DNA of 64,000 nt from Trachythela sp. YZ-2020 (lineage: Eukaryota; Cnidaria; Anthozoa; Malacalcyonacea; Clavulariidae). A program made the position numbers and the translations under genes. Below the pieces are notes generated by a model. The model made no database searches. It was not told the origin of the DNA and saw only the letters and a list, made by a program, of their open reading frames with translations. Position 1 is the first letter of the stretch; every line of letters begins with the position of its first letter. Shown here in pieces: positions 48,901 to 53,097 of the stretch. Location of the stretch: positions 3,682,001 through 3,746,000 of the forward strand of contig JADLSH010000249.1 in assembly GCA_016169945.1 (NCBI GenBank), given 5' to 3'.

Positions 48901-51363
48901 TTTGTTTGGTCTATATAAACGGTTTTGATCAAGTATTATTTTATCTCGGAACTTTCTAAAATGCTCAAATTCATGTCTGAATAGTCCAATTTCAGTTGCT
49001 TCATGTCTTTGACGCACGCTTTTCAGCCAATCAAAAACGTTCTTATATTAGATATATTTAACCCAGGGTTAACTAATCGCACCGCTAACCGACCTTTGAA
49101 CAACGCCAAATTAACCCAGGATTAGCTAACCCAGGGTTAAGGATTTTTAACCCTGGGTTAGCGCTAATCCTGGGTTAAGTTAACCGGCTTTTGAACAACC
49201 GACCCCAGGGAATTTAAAATGGCTTCTAATCGCACAAATCAGCTAAACTAATAATGGTGCAGCTCACAACCGAACAACGAATTTTCAAACCGAAATCAAA
49301 ACACAACTGAAGTGCAAAACCTTTTTCGAGCAAGATTTCCTGATCGGGACCCTCCTCACAAACCGACAATCTTGAGGAACGTCAGGAAATATTCGAGTGA
49401 AGGAACGAGTCTTAATCTCAACAAAGGTAATTCTGGCAGGCGAAGAACAGCACGATCGGAGGAAAACATTGCCGCTGAATTCCCAGGGGCCTAAAATCTA
49501 TTGTGCTTGAAAACAAAGTGAATATTTTAGAATATTAAGTGTTGCGTTTTTTTTATACACCCTGTACAATTATATGAAATGTTTTGATAAGTTCACTCGG
49601 TAATATGCATGATAGGAAGAAATGTCCTTCGAGTGAATTATTCCAAACCGCGTAAGCAGAAAATGTTGATCATTTCTTCCCATCATATTACCGAGTGAAC
49701 TTATCACAACATTTCATATCATTGTAGAACTGATTGATATAAACGAGTATGTTTATACAGCGAGTAGCTCAGCCAATCAGATTGCAGAATAGGTCATATA
49801 CGGTGGATGACTTGATTATAAATATATATGTACTATTTAAAACACGAGCAGGAGTGCTTTATCAGATATAAAACACGAGTGCGCAGCACGAGTGTTTTAT
49901 ATCTGATAAAGCACGAACTGTGAATGTTTTAAATGGCTTAAAAAACGACCCATCTTATGATTTCTTTGCCGAAGTAATTTTAAAAATAAACATTGTCTAA
50001 GCCGAGAAAATCAAAGCTAAAGTTTATGTAAATTAACATGATTTTTTTATCACATATAAAACCACTGACACGGTAGTGATTTCCTTTGTCTTTTCCTCAT
50101 GAATTATTAAATATATTTATTTATTGTTGGGTTTTCTCTAATTAGAACTTATCAATGTCATTACACAGTGTTTCACCCAACAATAAATATATTATCTCTA
50201 CGAAATAGTATATTGAGCACTCGGGATTTTTTTTATTTCCGTGTTCCCATTATGACATCCGCCACGTTCCCCTGTTCGCCAGAAACCCCTCGTAGACTTT
50301 GTAGACTGTAGTACAGACATTGCCCACTGCATTTTTCGCTTCTCTTATCGCTTGAGCTAATCAGTAAATGTGAACAGTACAGATCATCATATCGGAAATA
50401 TATCGTCGTTTACACACATGTGACAATTATATAGTTGTGTTATTAATATTTCAGATGGACCTAAAATTGATGCAATTTGAAAAAAAAATTATGAAGTTAA
50501 TGAGGGGTGAGTATAGCTCCAACTAATATTGGTTTATAAAACGCATATACCAATAGACTAATTCACTCGAACCACAATTCGTGTCGCAACTTGACCTAAA
50601 ATGTTCCAATGTTGTTTGCAACGTTTTGGTTCTTAAAACATAAAGTGAAATGGTTTTAAAACAATATTGTTGAAAAGTTGCGATAATTTTTTACATATTT
50701 AATTTGTTTTTATCTAAGAGAAGTGCTTGTTGACCGTGTAAGTGCAAATTTATTTTTTTCTTGTAAATAAAAAGTAACATGCTGTTTTCGTTCGCAAACC
50801 CGGTAGATTTTTCTCCGCCATTTTGTTTTCGCTACTCTGCACACTACATGAGTAGGCATACAGCTAGTAGCTCAACGAGTCCGATTAGAAAATAGCTCAT
50901 ATATATACAGTGGATCTGTGGATGACTATATTACAACTCAATTTATCCTCTTTTGTTTTGCACATTTGCAGTGCAGACGCAAGAATGCAACAGTTATACA
51001 TTGCTCGATAACAAAGATCGAAACACAAAGTATAGCGGTGGTCCAACATTGTGTGATAATGGTATTTCATCCGGATGGTACAGATTTATTGGTGATGCTG
51101 GGACTCAGATGTCGACGACATGTGTTCCGAGAGATGGTAACCCAAACAATCTAATATGTTCCACGCATGCTGTTTCGTGGTTGAATGGAGCGCATCCTTC
51201 TGTCAGTGAAGGGAAAGTCACACGTACGGTGTGCTTCAGTTGGAACGGCGACTGTCACTATGGTCAGAAAAATATTGAAGTGATCAACTGTGGATTTTTT
51301 TACATCTACAAACTGGGTCCTCCACCACATTGCTCTTTTCGATACTGTGGAACTGATGTGTGA
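13606..51363 (+). CDS. gene A: secreted fibrinogen-like/D8C protein, 12 exons
   Basis: Inferred join: 13606-13665, 16186-16333, 17518-17639, 17866-18074, 18155-18344, 19341-19444, 19770-19842, 20533-20760, 21588-21626, 21824-21958, 50455-50506, 50972-51363. Every junction has GT-AG ends and matching phase, and the total is 1752 nt, or 583 residues plus stop. Domains: signal peptide (1-20), N-terminal module (21-110), fibrinogen-like module with CDMTTDGGG (from about 113), Cys-rich module (303-378), trimerisation-like segment (392-436), short helix (437-453) and D8C domain (about 456-582). The product is probably a secreted extracellular-matrix or mucus protein; coral proteins called uncharacterized skeletal organic matrix proteins look similar. 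Its tandem paralogue, gene B, supports exons 1-9. Joining exons 10, 11 and 12 across 28.5 kb is inference from phase and domain logic; the last two exons could instead belong to a separate gene. Confidence 0.7.
14056..14550 (+). repeat. 495-bp tandem duplication, unit 1
   Basis: The unit from TGACGAGACGAGACTGAAAT to GAAGCTAAAGTTTA is followed immediately by a second copy that appears identical by eye. It lies in intron 1 of gene A. The 85-codon frame repeated inside both units (14247 and 14742) is a product of the duplication and shows no protein features. Confidence 0.95.
14380..15125 (+). repeat. hairpin-bearing interspersed repeat, also at 49826
   Basis: The core is a hairpin with arms GTTTTATCAGATATAAAAC and its complement around GCGAGGCGAAGC. 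It is followed by AGCCGAGAAAATTGAAGCTA and, after the duplication end, ATCACATATAAAACCA and CTCATGAATTATTAA. The same series of landmarks recurs at 49826-50110, so it is an interspersed family. The tandem duplication has doubled its left part here. Confidence 0.75.
14551..15045 (+). repeat. 495-bp tandem duplication, unit 2
   Basis: Head-to-tail copy of 14056-14550 with no mismatch noticed. Near identity implies a very recent duplication or an assembly artefact. Confidence 0.95.
15880..16065 (-). repeat. tRNA-derived SINE-like sequence
   Basis: On the - strand a B-box-like GGTTTGATTCC is preceded by an A-box-like stretch around GGTTGCTGGACTCTGTAG. The spacing suggests a degenerate tRNA promoter, as in a SINE. 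The fold is not a sound tRNA cloverleaf. It lies in intron 1 of gene A, just before exon 2. Confidence 0.4.
16186..16333 (+). CDS. gene A exon 2: N-terminal module, part 1
   Basis: The 148-bp exon follows the acceptor TTTAATACTAG and ends before GTTTGT in phase 1. It encodes [20 protein letters not shown] and then [19 protein letters not shown]. Gene B exon 2 has the same length and shares DPGxC, HGxxVLV, EKIxIC and GVYQW. I do not recognise the module; its two cysteines and short strands suggest a small extracellular fold. Confidence 0.85.
16334..17517 (+). other. gene A intron 2
   Basis: AT-rich intron. Near 17187-17245 it holds a short inverted repeat (TCACCTCATG and CATGAGGTGA). No other feature was seen. 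Confidence 0.6.
17518..17639 (+). CDS. gene A exon 3: N-terminal module, part 2
   Basis: Acceptor ATCTTAG, donor GTAAAA, entered in phase 1 and left in phase 0. It encodes [19 protein letters not shown] and then [17 protein letters not shown]. The pattern CxxIL...DGxYWI just before CDMTTDGGG is the way fibrinogen-related domains begin. Gene B exon 3 (58425-58549) aligns along its length with one extra codon. Confidence 0.85.
17866..18074 (+). CDS. gene A exon 4: fibrinogen-like core
   Basis: The 209-bp exon starts after TTTTTTAG with [18 protein letters not shown], the hallmark of fibrinogen-related and fibrillar-collagen C-terminal domains. It continues [20 protein letters not shown] and [12 protein letters not shown]. 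It ends in phase 2 before GTTAGT. Gene B exon 4 has identical length and very similar sequence. Beyond the first 20 residues it departs from typical fibrinogen C-domains, so carbohydrate binding should not be assumed. Confidence 0.9.
18155..18344 (+). CDS. gene A exon 5
   Basis: The 190-bp exon lies between TATTTTCAG and GTAGGT. It encodes [31 protein letters not shown] and PLTGFGW. Two cysteines are conserved with gene B exon 5, which has the same length. It completes the Trp codon started in exon 4. Function unknown; part of the extended fibrinogen-like module. Confidence 0.9.
18440..18916 (+). pseudogene. LINE 3' fragment in gene A intron 5
   Basis: The frame contains [23 protein letters not shown] sequence, [19 protein letters not shown] and [13 protein letters not shown], the usual C-terminal end of a CR1/L2-type reverse transcriptase protein. 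A 3' untranslated stretch follows, with AATAAAG and a (ATT)n tail at 18890-18915. The element is 5'-truncated, as LINE copies commonly are. It lies between exons 5 and 6. Confidence 0.65.
19341..19444 (+). CDS. gene A exon 6
   Basis: Acceptor ACGTTTTAG, donor GTAAAA, phase 0 to phase 2. It encodes [18 protein letters not shown] and then [10 protein letters not shown]. The KMNxCxxKPCxxGFAY pattern is shared with gene B exon 6, which is one codon shorter. The exon is too short to have been seen as an open frame alone; it was found by matching to gene B. Confidence 0.85.
19770..19842 (+). CDS. gene A exon 7
   Basis: The 73-bp exon lies between CTTTACTATAG and GTAAGA. It encodes [20 protein letters not shown] and SSNQ. 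Gene B exon 7 has the same length and the same SG...NATA(L/F)VGC pattern. Phase 2 in, phase 0 out. Confidence 0.85.
20533..20760 (+). CDS. gene A exon 8: Cys-rich module
   Basis: The 228-bp exon encodes [53 protein letters not shown] and [12 protein letters not shown], followed by GTGACA. Six cysteines are shared with gene B exon 8, along with the TWFWVRxSLPKR motif. The acceptor ATGAG is weak, but phase and homology fix the start within a codon or so. Possibly the end of the extended fibrinogen-like module. Confidence 0.9.
20840..20935. repeat. imperfect palindrome in intron 8
   Basis: Outer arms ATTCGTCG.../...CGGCGAAT and inner arms GAATAAAAACC / GGTTTTTATTC form a nested hairpin around GAGACGAAGTC. 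Similar in style to the hairpin repeat at 14380 but a different sequence. Confidence 0.6.
21588..21626 (+). CDS. gene A exon 9
   Basis: A 39-bp micro-exon, [13 protein letters not shown], between TTTTTGCAG and GTAAGT, phase 0 on both sides. Gene B has a matching start (GRCSKDAVLLHD) in the last 37 bases of the window, which supports both calls. Confidence 0.75.
21824..21958 (+). CDS. gene A exon 10: collagen-type trimerisation-like segment
   Basis: The 135-bp exon lies between CTCTTTAG and GTATTC, phase 0 on both sides. It encodes [20 protein letters not shown], then [20 protein letters not shown] and APEKK. The ELYVR-x-NN-x-W block resembles the trimerisation domain of multiplexin collagens (types XV and XVIII), where three chains pair. 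If correct, the protein would be a homotrimer. This likeness is from memory and is inference. Confidence 0.75.
22035..22103. repeat. perfect 27-bp hairpin
   Basis: Arms 22035-22061 and 22077-22103 are exact inverted copies (GTCATCGATTCGCCACTCAG and seven more bases) around a 15-base loop. It lies 77 bases inside the large intron of gene A. Confidence 0.9.
22315..22480. repeat. (TA)n tracts around a 24-bp hairpin
   Basis: TA runs at about 22319-22335, 22351-22366 and 22444-22479 flank inverted arms GAGAGAATGTTCTCGAGTGA (22368) and its complement (22418-22441). The open frames across it are repeat artefacts. Confidence 0.85.
22563..22618 (-). ncRNA. hammerhead-like ribozyme motif 1 (PLE)
   Basis: Read on the - strand, ACTTGT-aaa-CTGC leads into CTGATGA, a short loop, GAAA, ACA-gcc-TGT, then T and GCAG-ACAAGT. 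The outer parts pair as stem I (CTGC/GCAG, ACTTGT/ACAAGT), ACA/TGT as a 3-bp stem III, and the conserved CUGAUGA and GAAA boxes are in place. Penelope-like elements are known to carry hammerheads with very short stem III. Stem II is weak and closes with U-U, so cleavage is uncertain. Confidence 0.6.
22638..24066 (-). pseudogene. Penelope RT and GIY-YIG endonuclease, N-terminus missing
   Basis: The 461-codon frame from 24023 extends upstream to about 24066 through [11 protein letters not shown], the RT motif A. Then come [30 protein letters not shown] (catalytic DD) and [21 protein letters not shown] linker and Cys cluster ([14 protein letters not shown]) lead to the GIY-YIG-like nuclease: [24 protein letters not shown] and [10 protein letters not shown]. 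The open frame of this size suggests a young copy. The protein would prime reverse transcription at nicks it makes itself. The first RT motifs are absent. Confidence 0.85.
24081..24884 (+). mobile_element. Penelope-like element, inverted partial copy
   Basis: This + strand copy begins inside the linker ([20 protein letters not shown]) and runs through the endonuclease ([16 protein letters not shown]). A TGA at 24546-24548 replaces the Trp codon of the other copy; the frame then continues to [19 protein letters not shown]. It is nearly identical to the complement of 22540-23342. Differences include that stop and single substitutions in the Cys cluster (Cys to Ser). Confidence 0.85.
24807..24862 (+). 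ncRNA. hammerhead-like ribozyme motif 2 (PLE)
   Basis: The + strand counterpart of motif 1, with the same stem I arms and CTGATGA box. After GAAA it reads TAGCC rather than CAGCC, changing one stem III pair from C-G to a U-G wobble, which still pairs. Confidence 0.6.
24883..24920. repeat. (TA)n microsatellite
   Basis: About 19 TA repeats directly after the end of the inverted Penelope copy, mirroring the TA tracts at its other end near 22480. Confidence 0.9.
24944..24989 (-). ncRNA. hammerhead-like ribozyme motif 3 (PLE)
   Basis: On the - strand TCGC precedes CTGATGA. A stem II with arms TGCCT/AGGCA and loop TGCAAG follows, then GAAA, ACT-tta-AGT as stem III, A at the cleavage position, and GCGA closing stem I. 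The boxes are conserved while all stems differ in sequence from motifs 1 and 2, which is what a conserved fold predicts. A U-U mismatch closes stem II. Confidence 0.65.
24944..25425 (-). mobile_element. second Penelope family, endonuclease fragment
   Basis: On the - strand [37 protein letters not shown] and [15 protein letters not shown] match the GIY-YIG end of a Penelope-like element. The sequence differs from the pair next door, so this is a separate family. It starts abruptly at the nuclease (about 25425), where the GGTGTGTT array begins, and includes the 3' ribozyme-like motif. Confidence 0.8.
25424..25706. repeat. palindromic AACACACC/GGTGTGTT array 1
   Basis: Alternating GGTGTGTT and its complement AACACACC occur about 20 times, separated by 2-8 variable bases. 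The left end reads CACTCTAAAAAAAGGTGTG. Related arrays lie at 33172 and 39313. Confidence 0.9.
25707..26580. other. non-coding stretch in gene A intron 10
   Basis: AT-rich, no gene or clear repeat recognised. Confidence 0.5.
26581..27410 (+). repeat. ~447-bp tandem repeat, two diverged copies
   Basis: GTCGTGAGGAATGCGTCTCG near 26586 returns as GTCGTCAGGAATGCGTCTTG near 27033, and the likeness continues through CAAGACGTAGGGAGAACTAA, ACCCGTTTACAGTGTAAT and GATGTTTTAGAG. A third copy begins near 27395 (TTGTTGTTGGAAATATAA). No coding role seen. Confidence 0.85.
27822..29788 (+). pseudogene. LINE 1 reverse transcriptase
   Basis: The coding run is 27822-27989, then 28542-29102 across the MITE in the same frame. 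Sequence from 29157 ([15 protein letters not shown]) and 29366-29788 ([42 protein letters not shown]) is the thumb and C-terminal region in other frames. The family is judged from RT motif style and the 3' tail. Confidence 0.8.
27990..28537. mobile_element. 548-bp MITE in the LINE, TATA target duplication
   Basis: The ends are inverted: GATCGTTTTCACTGACGTCA at the left and the complement of GATGGTTTTCACGTGACGTC at the right. TATA flanks both sides (27986-27989 and 28538-28541). Without the insert and one TATA the LINE frame is continuous. A 17-bp perfect hairpin (28177-28193 with 28199-28215, CGCCATGTTGGTGTACC) sits near the centre. A 2-bp TA duplication (Tc1/mariner-like) cannot be excluded. 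Confidence 0.85.
30034..31150 (+). pseudogene. LINE 2 endonuclease and linker
   Basis: [34 protein letters not shown] (catalytic Glu), [16 protein letters not shown] (GDFN motif) and, in the next frame after 30555, [10 protein letters not shown] (SDH motif) mark an APE-type endonuclease that nicks target DNA. The linker continues to [16 protein letters not shown]. One frameshift separates the GDFN and SDH parts. Confidence 0.85.
31135..32651 (+). pseudogene. LINE 2 reverse transcriptase with altered active site
   Basis: Motifs run [15 protein letters not shown], a frame change near 31350, [63 protein letters not shown] and [10 protein letters not shown]. The last should be YVDD; here the first catalytic Asp is Asn (codon AAT near 31936-31938), which alone would inactivate the enzyme. 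The C-terminal part to 32651 is open and well preserved ([25 protein letters not shown]). Confidence 0.85.
32800..33065. repeat. 9-bp minisatellite (GCTACCNTC-type)
   Basis: TTCGCTACG, TTCGCTACC, CTTGCTACG, TTCACTACC and similar 9-mers repeat about 25 times, then drift into CTCCACTACC-type units. Confidence 0.9.
33172..33300. repeat. palindromic GGTGTGTT array 2
   Basis: AAGGTGTGTTTTCTAACACACC units repeat five to six times. Closely related to the arrays at 25424 and 39313. Confidence 0.9.
33688..34018 (-). pseudogene. C-terminal exon of a host-like protein, frameshifted
   Basis: On the - strand an acceptor-like TAGCCCTCGTCAG is followed by [35 protein letters not shown] and VINALIDV. The frame then shifts by one near 33850 and continues [40 protein letters not shown], to a TAG at 33688. 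The ALxxVFNxxYPxxMxxxLxFLQ pattern resembles the C-terminus of SAMD3-like and similar uncharacterised animal proteins that often sit among transposons. No upstream exon was identified. It may be a pseudogene or a retained exon with a sequencing error. Confidence 0.4.
34019..36170. other. non-coding stretch with inverted GGCAGTTGACTG motifs
   Basis: GGCAGTTGACTGTTCTGTAA occurs at about 34315, again at about 34532, and inverted at about 34640-34663 (as TTTACA...AGTCAACCGCC). Between the last two lies a CTTTGCTTGAAACGTCGAAC stretch like that near Penelope 3' ends. No gene was recognised in the rest. Confidence 0.45.
36556..37024. mobile_element. MITE with ATGTATCAGYGGCTTCCCC ends
   Basis: ATGTATCAGTGGCTTCCCCA at the left is matched, inverted, by ATGTATCAGCGGCTTCCCCT at the right. 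Inner parts (CCCATGGGGAT / ACCCCCATGGGAT) also pair loosely. The open frames here are shadows. Target duplication not clear. Confidence 0.75.
37025..37994. other. non-coding stretch
   Basis: AT-rich, no gene or repeat recognised. Short frames such as 37634-37852 show no domain features. Confidence 0.5.
37995..38506. mobile_element. hAT-like MITE with CAGTGTTGCCAGAT ends
   Basis: CAGTGTTGCCAGAT (37995-38008) is exactly inverted at 38493-38506. Both ends are followed inward by AAAGTTCA-rich repeats. CAGNG-type ends suggest a hAT non-autonomous element. GGTGTGAT occurs close to both sides, a possible 8-bp duplication, though it is not directly adjacent at the left. Confidence 0.7.
39313..39648. 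repeat. palindromic GGTGTGTT array 3
   Basis: Many alternating GGTGTGTT and AACACACC units, ending in CACCTGTTTTTAGAGTGTG, which mirrors the left end of array 1 (CACTCTAAAAAAAGGTG). Frames read through it are artefacts. Confidence 0.9.
39649..40120. other. non-coding stretch, probable Helitron 3' flank
   Basis: Downstream of the Helitron's RPA gene on the - strand. It contains a short palindrome TCTTCGTACGAAGA near 40052-40065, a candidate 3' hairpin, but no CTRR terminus was found at the expected distance. Confidence 0.35.
40121..41217 (-). pseudogene. Helitron RPA-like single-strand DNA-binding protein
   Basis: Fragments in three frames line up: [61 protein letters not shown], then the long frame 40952-40524 with an OB-fold ([35 protein letters not shown]). 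The frame 40508-40212 carries a zinc-ribbon-like Cys pattern (CPANG ... CHS ... CSECG). The end [17 protein letters not shown] lies in another frame to 40121. The likeness is to replication protein A large subunit, which Helitrons carry to protect displaced strands. At least four frame changes. Confidence 0.7.
41674..45563 (-). pseudogene. Helitron Rep and Pif1-like helicase
   Basis: The first frame (45563-44250) has a Helitron-like N domain: [35 protein letters not shown] and the HUH motif RGSIHCHG. Near 44460 the frame shifts and continues [39 protein letters not shown], then the frame 44052-41674 with the Rep tyrosine motif [12 protein letters not shown]. The helicase has Walker A GFGGTGKS, Walker [18 protein letters not shown], and the C-terminal [16 protein letters not shown] and [11 protein letters not shown]. 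Apart from the single shift, all catalytic motifs for nicking and unwinding are intact. Confidence 0.88.
45560..46280 (-). pseudogene. Helitron protein N-terminal region (DUF6570-like)
   Basis: [36 protein letters not shown] and [20 protein letters not shown] lead, after a shift near 45780, into [20 protein letters not shown] and [26 protein letters not shown] further shift joins the Rep frame at 45563. The [15 protein letters not shown] block and GGQRGYxGH motif are typical of the N-terminal part of Helitron proteins, so this belongs to the same original ORF as the Rep-helicase. Confidence 0.75.
46310..46760 (-). pseudogene. OTU domain 2, broken by a 4-bp insertion
   Basis: It starts in frame with OTU domain 1 as [17 protein letters not shown] (catalytic Asp and Cys). 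A TATA insertion near 46700-46706, absent from domain 1, shifts the frame. The rest continues in the 46744-46310 frame: [29 protein letters not shown] and GVHYDIVL (catalytic His). Almost identical to domain 1, so the duplication is recent. OTU domains are cysteine proteases that usually remove ubiquitin; their use by Helitrons is unknown. Confidence 0.85.
46761..47555 (-). CDS. OTU cysteine protease domain 1
   Basis: An open frame from 47555: an N-terminal stretch ([20 protein letters not shown]), then [19 protein letters not shown] with the D-G-N-C active site, [20 protein letters not shown], and [16 protein letters not shown] with the catalytic His. The frame carries on through a spacer (46980-46800) containing a second copy of the leading stretch ([17 protein letters not shown]) into OTU domain 2. 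The repeated unit is therefore leader plus OTU, about 620 bp. No catalytic residue is missing. Confidence 0.85.
47633..47705. repeat. short minisatellite (AATCGAGGCGTGAGTACACC)
   Basis: Three units of about 22-24 bp, GAATCGAGGCGTGAGTACAC and variants, just upstream of the Helitron coding region. Confidence 0.75.
47734..48085. repeat. ~107-bp direct repeat split by a LINE tail
   Basis: TGCAAATCAAAGATGTGTTA ... CACGAAACGTATT appears at 47734-47815 and 47999-48080. Between them is 47842-47998, which on the - strand has AATAAAGTTTTACC and a (TTACC)n-like end, and so looks like the 3' end of a LINE or SINE inserted into the second copy. Confidence 0.7.
48086..49062. other. non-coding stretch in gene A intron 10
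   Basis: Contains a short inverted repeat (GCATGTTGGT ... ACCAACATGC, 48279-48312) and a GCTCGCTCGC-rich spot near 48370. No gene recognised. Confidence 0.5.
49063..49205. repeat. inverted repeat with TTAACCCAGG arms
   Basis: TTTGAACAACGCCAAATTAA at the left matches, inverted, the right arm GTTAACCGGCTTTTGAACAA. The centre TTAACCCAGGATTAGC... pairs with ...GCTAATCCTGGGTTAA. Probably a MITE. Confidence 0.75.
49254..49494 (+). pseudogene. transposase helix-turn-helix fragment
   Basis: [11 protein letters not shown], then after a frame change [40 protein letters not shown] and [15 protein letters not shown]. This is the N-terminal DNA-binding part of the DUF4817/mariner-related transposase group (FPDRxPPxxxTIxRNVxKY ... 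[18 protein letters not shown]). The catalytic domain is absent. A TTTTTTTATACACCCTGTA stretch at 49546-49566, like a terminal repeat of such elements, follows closely, suggesting an internally deleted copy. Confidence 0.6.
49568..49720. repeat. inverted repeat (MITE-like)
   Basis: ATATGAAATGTTTTGATAAG TTCACTCGGTAATATG at the left is inverted at the right as CATATTACCGAGTGAACTTA TCACAACATTTCATAT. About 36-bp arms with few mismatches. Confidence 0.85.
49826..50110 (+). repeat. second copy of the hairpin-bearing repeat
   Basis: GTACTATTTAAAACACGAGC, the TTTATCAGATATAAAAC hairpin, AGCCGAGAAAATCAAAGCTA and CTCATGAATTATTAA match 14365-15125 in order. The hairpin loop differs (GAGTGCGCAGCAC versus GCGAGGCGAAGC) while the arms are kept. 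Confidence 0.8.
50455..50506 (+). CDS. gene A exon 11: short helix
   Basis: A 52-bp exon between TTAATATTTCAG and GTGAGT encodes [17 protein letters not shown] plus one base. The heptad-like Leu and Met spacing suits a short coiled coil between the trimerisation-like segment and the D8C domain. It enters in phase 0, as exon 10 leaves, and exits in phase 1, as exon 12 requires. It is short and was found by phase logic. Confidence 0.5.
50972..51363 (+). CDS. gene A exon 12: D8C domain
   Basis: The exon follows CACATTTGCAG and ends in TGA. It encodes [76 protein letters not shown] and [19 protein letters not shown]. This is a full D8C domain, the eight-cysteine module of uromodulin, GP2 and OIT3, about 127 residues. 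In vertebrates it precedes a ZP domain; here it is the C-terminus. The exon is certain to be coding. Membership of gene A is inferred; otherwise it is a separate D8C gene. Confidence 0.9.
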
Positions 51364-52694
51364 AATCCGAAGTGAACTGATGTTTCGAATCCTTTCTTAA
51401 AACTTATTGGTTGTTGTAATGTTGAGTTACTGTAACAGTGCCGTAGGAAGCTTTTTCGGATTGGGGGGGAGGGCTGAAATTCGCCGAAAATTTACCGACG
51501 ACGCAGGAAAAAAAATGTTAGTTAGTAAACGTTACTAACTGGTTCAATGCCACAAATTGTTATAGGGGGACCGACCTAGGGAGGTCTGAGGAGTTTCTGT
51601 TCCGAATAATTGCAAGTGAAACGGTTAACTGAAATCAATTTGAAAATTATTTCTGCAATCCCCCCCCCTCCCCGATTGCTATGGCCCTGTGTAATGTGAT
51701 TTTTATTGTTGTTGAAATATTGAGTTGCTGTGATATGACTTTTGTGTAAAGGGATTAAGGGAAGTATTATATGAATAAGTTATATGCTGTTCAAGTTACC
51801 ATAAAGACTCTATAATTCCTATTTTGAACCATCGTGATAAATGAAACATTTAATAGCATATCGATTTGATAGCATTTGTAAGAAAATAATATACTGTAAG
51901 GTTAATCGTTATAGTAGACTTTCACAATAGTTTACCGTAGTTGTTGATTTAAGTTTTGTCACATACTTCTAATTATATATAAAGTAGTTCCAAACATGTA
52001 GATGTGCTAAACTATCTCAAAACGTTGACTTTTTTAGTTAGTAATTTATTTGATGTCGATTATATAGGATGTATAGTAATCACCCAATTCACCCGAGCCA
52101 TGCAGAGGCTTAATCCAGCGTAAACTGAATGGGGCATGGCCGCGGTCCCTTTACAGTATTTACAACACTTATGATCAGATGTAAACAAAACAAGGCATAA
52201 ATTTTCATATATCGACTAATCAGAAAAAAAATGACTCACCCGCGTGATTTACGTGGGTCGTAAAAGTTCCGCCACCCCTATATAAGCAATGGTTTTCAAG
52301 CTTGGCTTACACCGCTGGATCGCTATTGATATCGTACAATACTTTAATTTAACCGCCGAGCATGCAGATTATGAGGATCGTGAAAGCTAGAATACGATTT
52401 CAGACCAATGCTTAAAAGTTGTTGACAGTGTATCAAAAGTACCTATGTTATTACAGAGTACAAAATAGAAACATAAAAATTTCAACCGTTTAATAATCCT
52501 TCCATGCATGTGTAAGCCGACATCAAGCGCTCGCACTGAGCTGAACAATATAAAGACTAAATCGCCACAGCCAACCGCTTATATTGGAAGTTTTGCGATG
52601 CCCTCTCACGGGCTGTTTTGCCGGCGGTTTTCGATCCCTGGACGGAATGAAAGGCGGAATGATTTTGATGCATTGAAATATCTCATTAGCCATT
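51364..52694. other. gene A 3' flank
   Basis: Presumed 3' UTR and intergenic DNA with two short G- or C-rich low-complexity runs (51465 and 51660). No canonical AATAAA close to the stop was found by eye. Confidence 0.5.
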
Positions 52695-53000
52695 AGGTAT
52701 AATTCAATTCAATTCAATTCAATTTTTTATTTAGAAATACATAATACATTAGGAAAATACTATTCCCACAAATAGCAAAAGCTAATCAAAGGTGGGAATA
52801 GTATATATAATTATTTACAACATTTAATATTTAGTACAAATTACATTACAGTAGTTAGAAATACATTATATATAGATTCGAATTAATATGGCGAATTCTA
52901 GAAATCGCTATTTGTGCTGTTTGTCTGACCATGCATGTAGCTATAGTATAGAGAACTCATTATTTGATCCTGTAATATCTACAAACTCATTAGGGCTGCA
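52695..53000 (-). repeat. LINE 3' tail
   Basis: A (AATTC)n run at 52705-52726 is followed on the - strand reading by AATAAAAAATTG at the tail and a GATTAGCTTTTGCTATTTGTGGG hairpin-like motif, as in the other LINE tail at 47842. No coding part remains. Confidence 0.5.
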
Positions 53001-53029
53001 GTTTAGAATTTGGCTAATTGTCGAGTGTC

Positions 53030-53097
53030 GAGGGTAAATTAAAGGACGAGGGTGAGGGTAAAAGGTCGAGGGTGAGGGTAAAATGTCGAGGGTAAAA
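53030..53097. repeat. GTCGAGGGTAAA minisatellite
   Basis: About five units of GTCGAGGGTAAAA and GGTGAGGGTAAAA. A related array lies in inverted orientation at 56038-56168. Confidence 0.85.
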
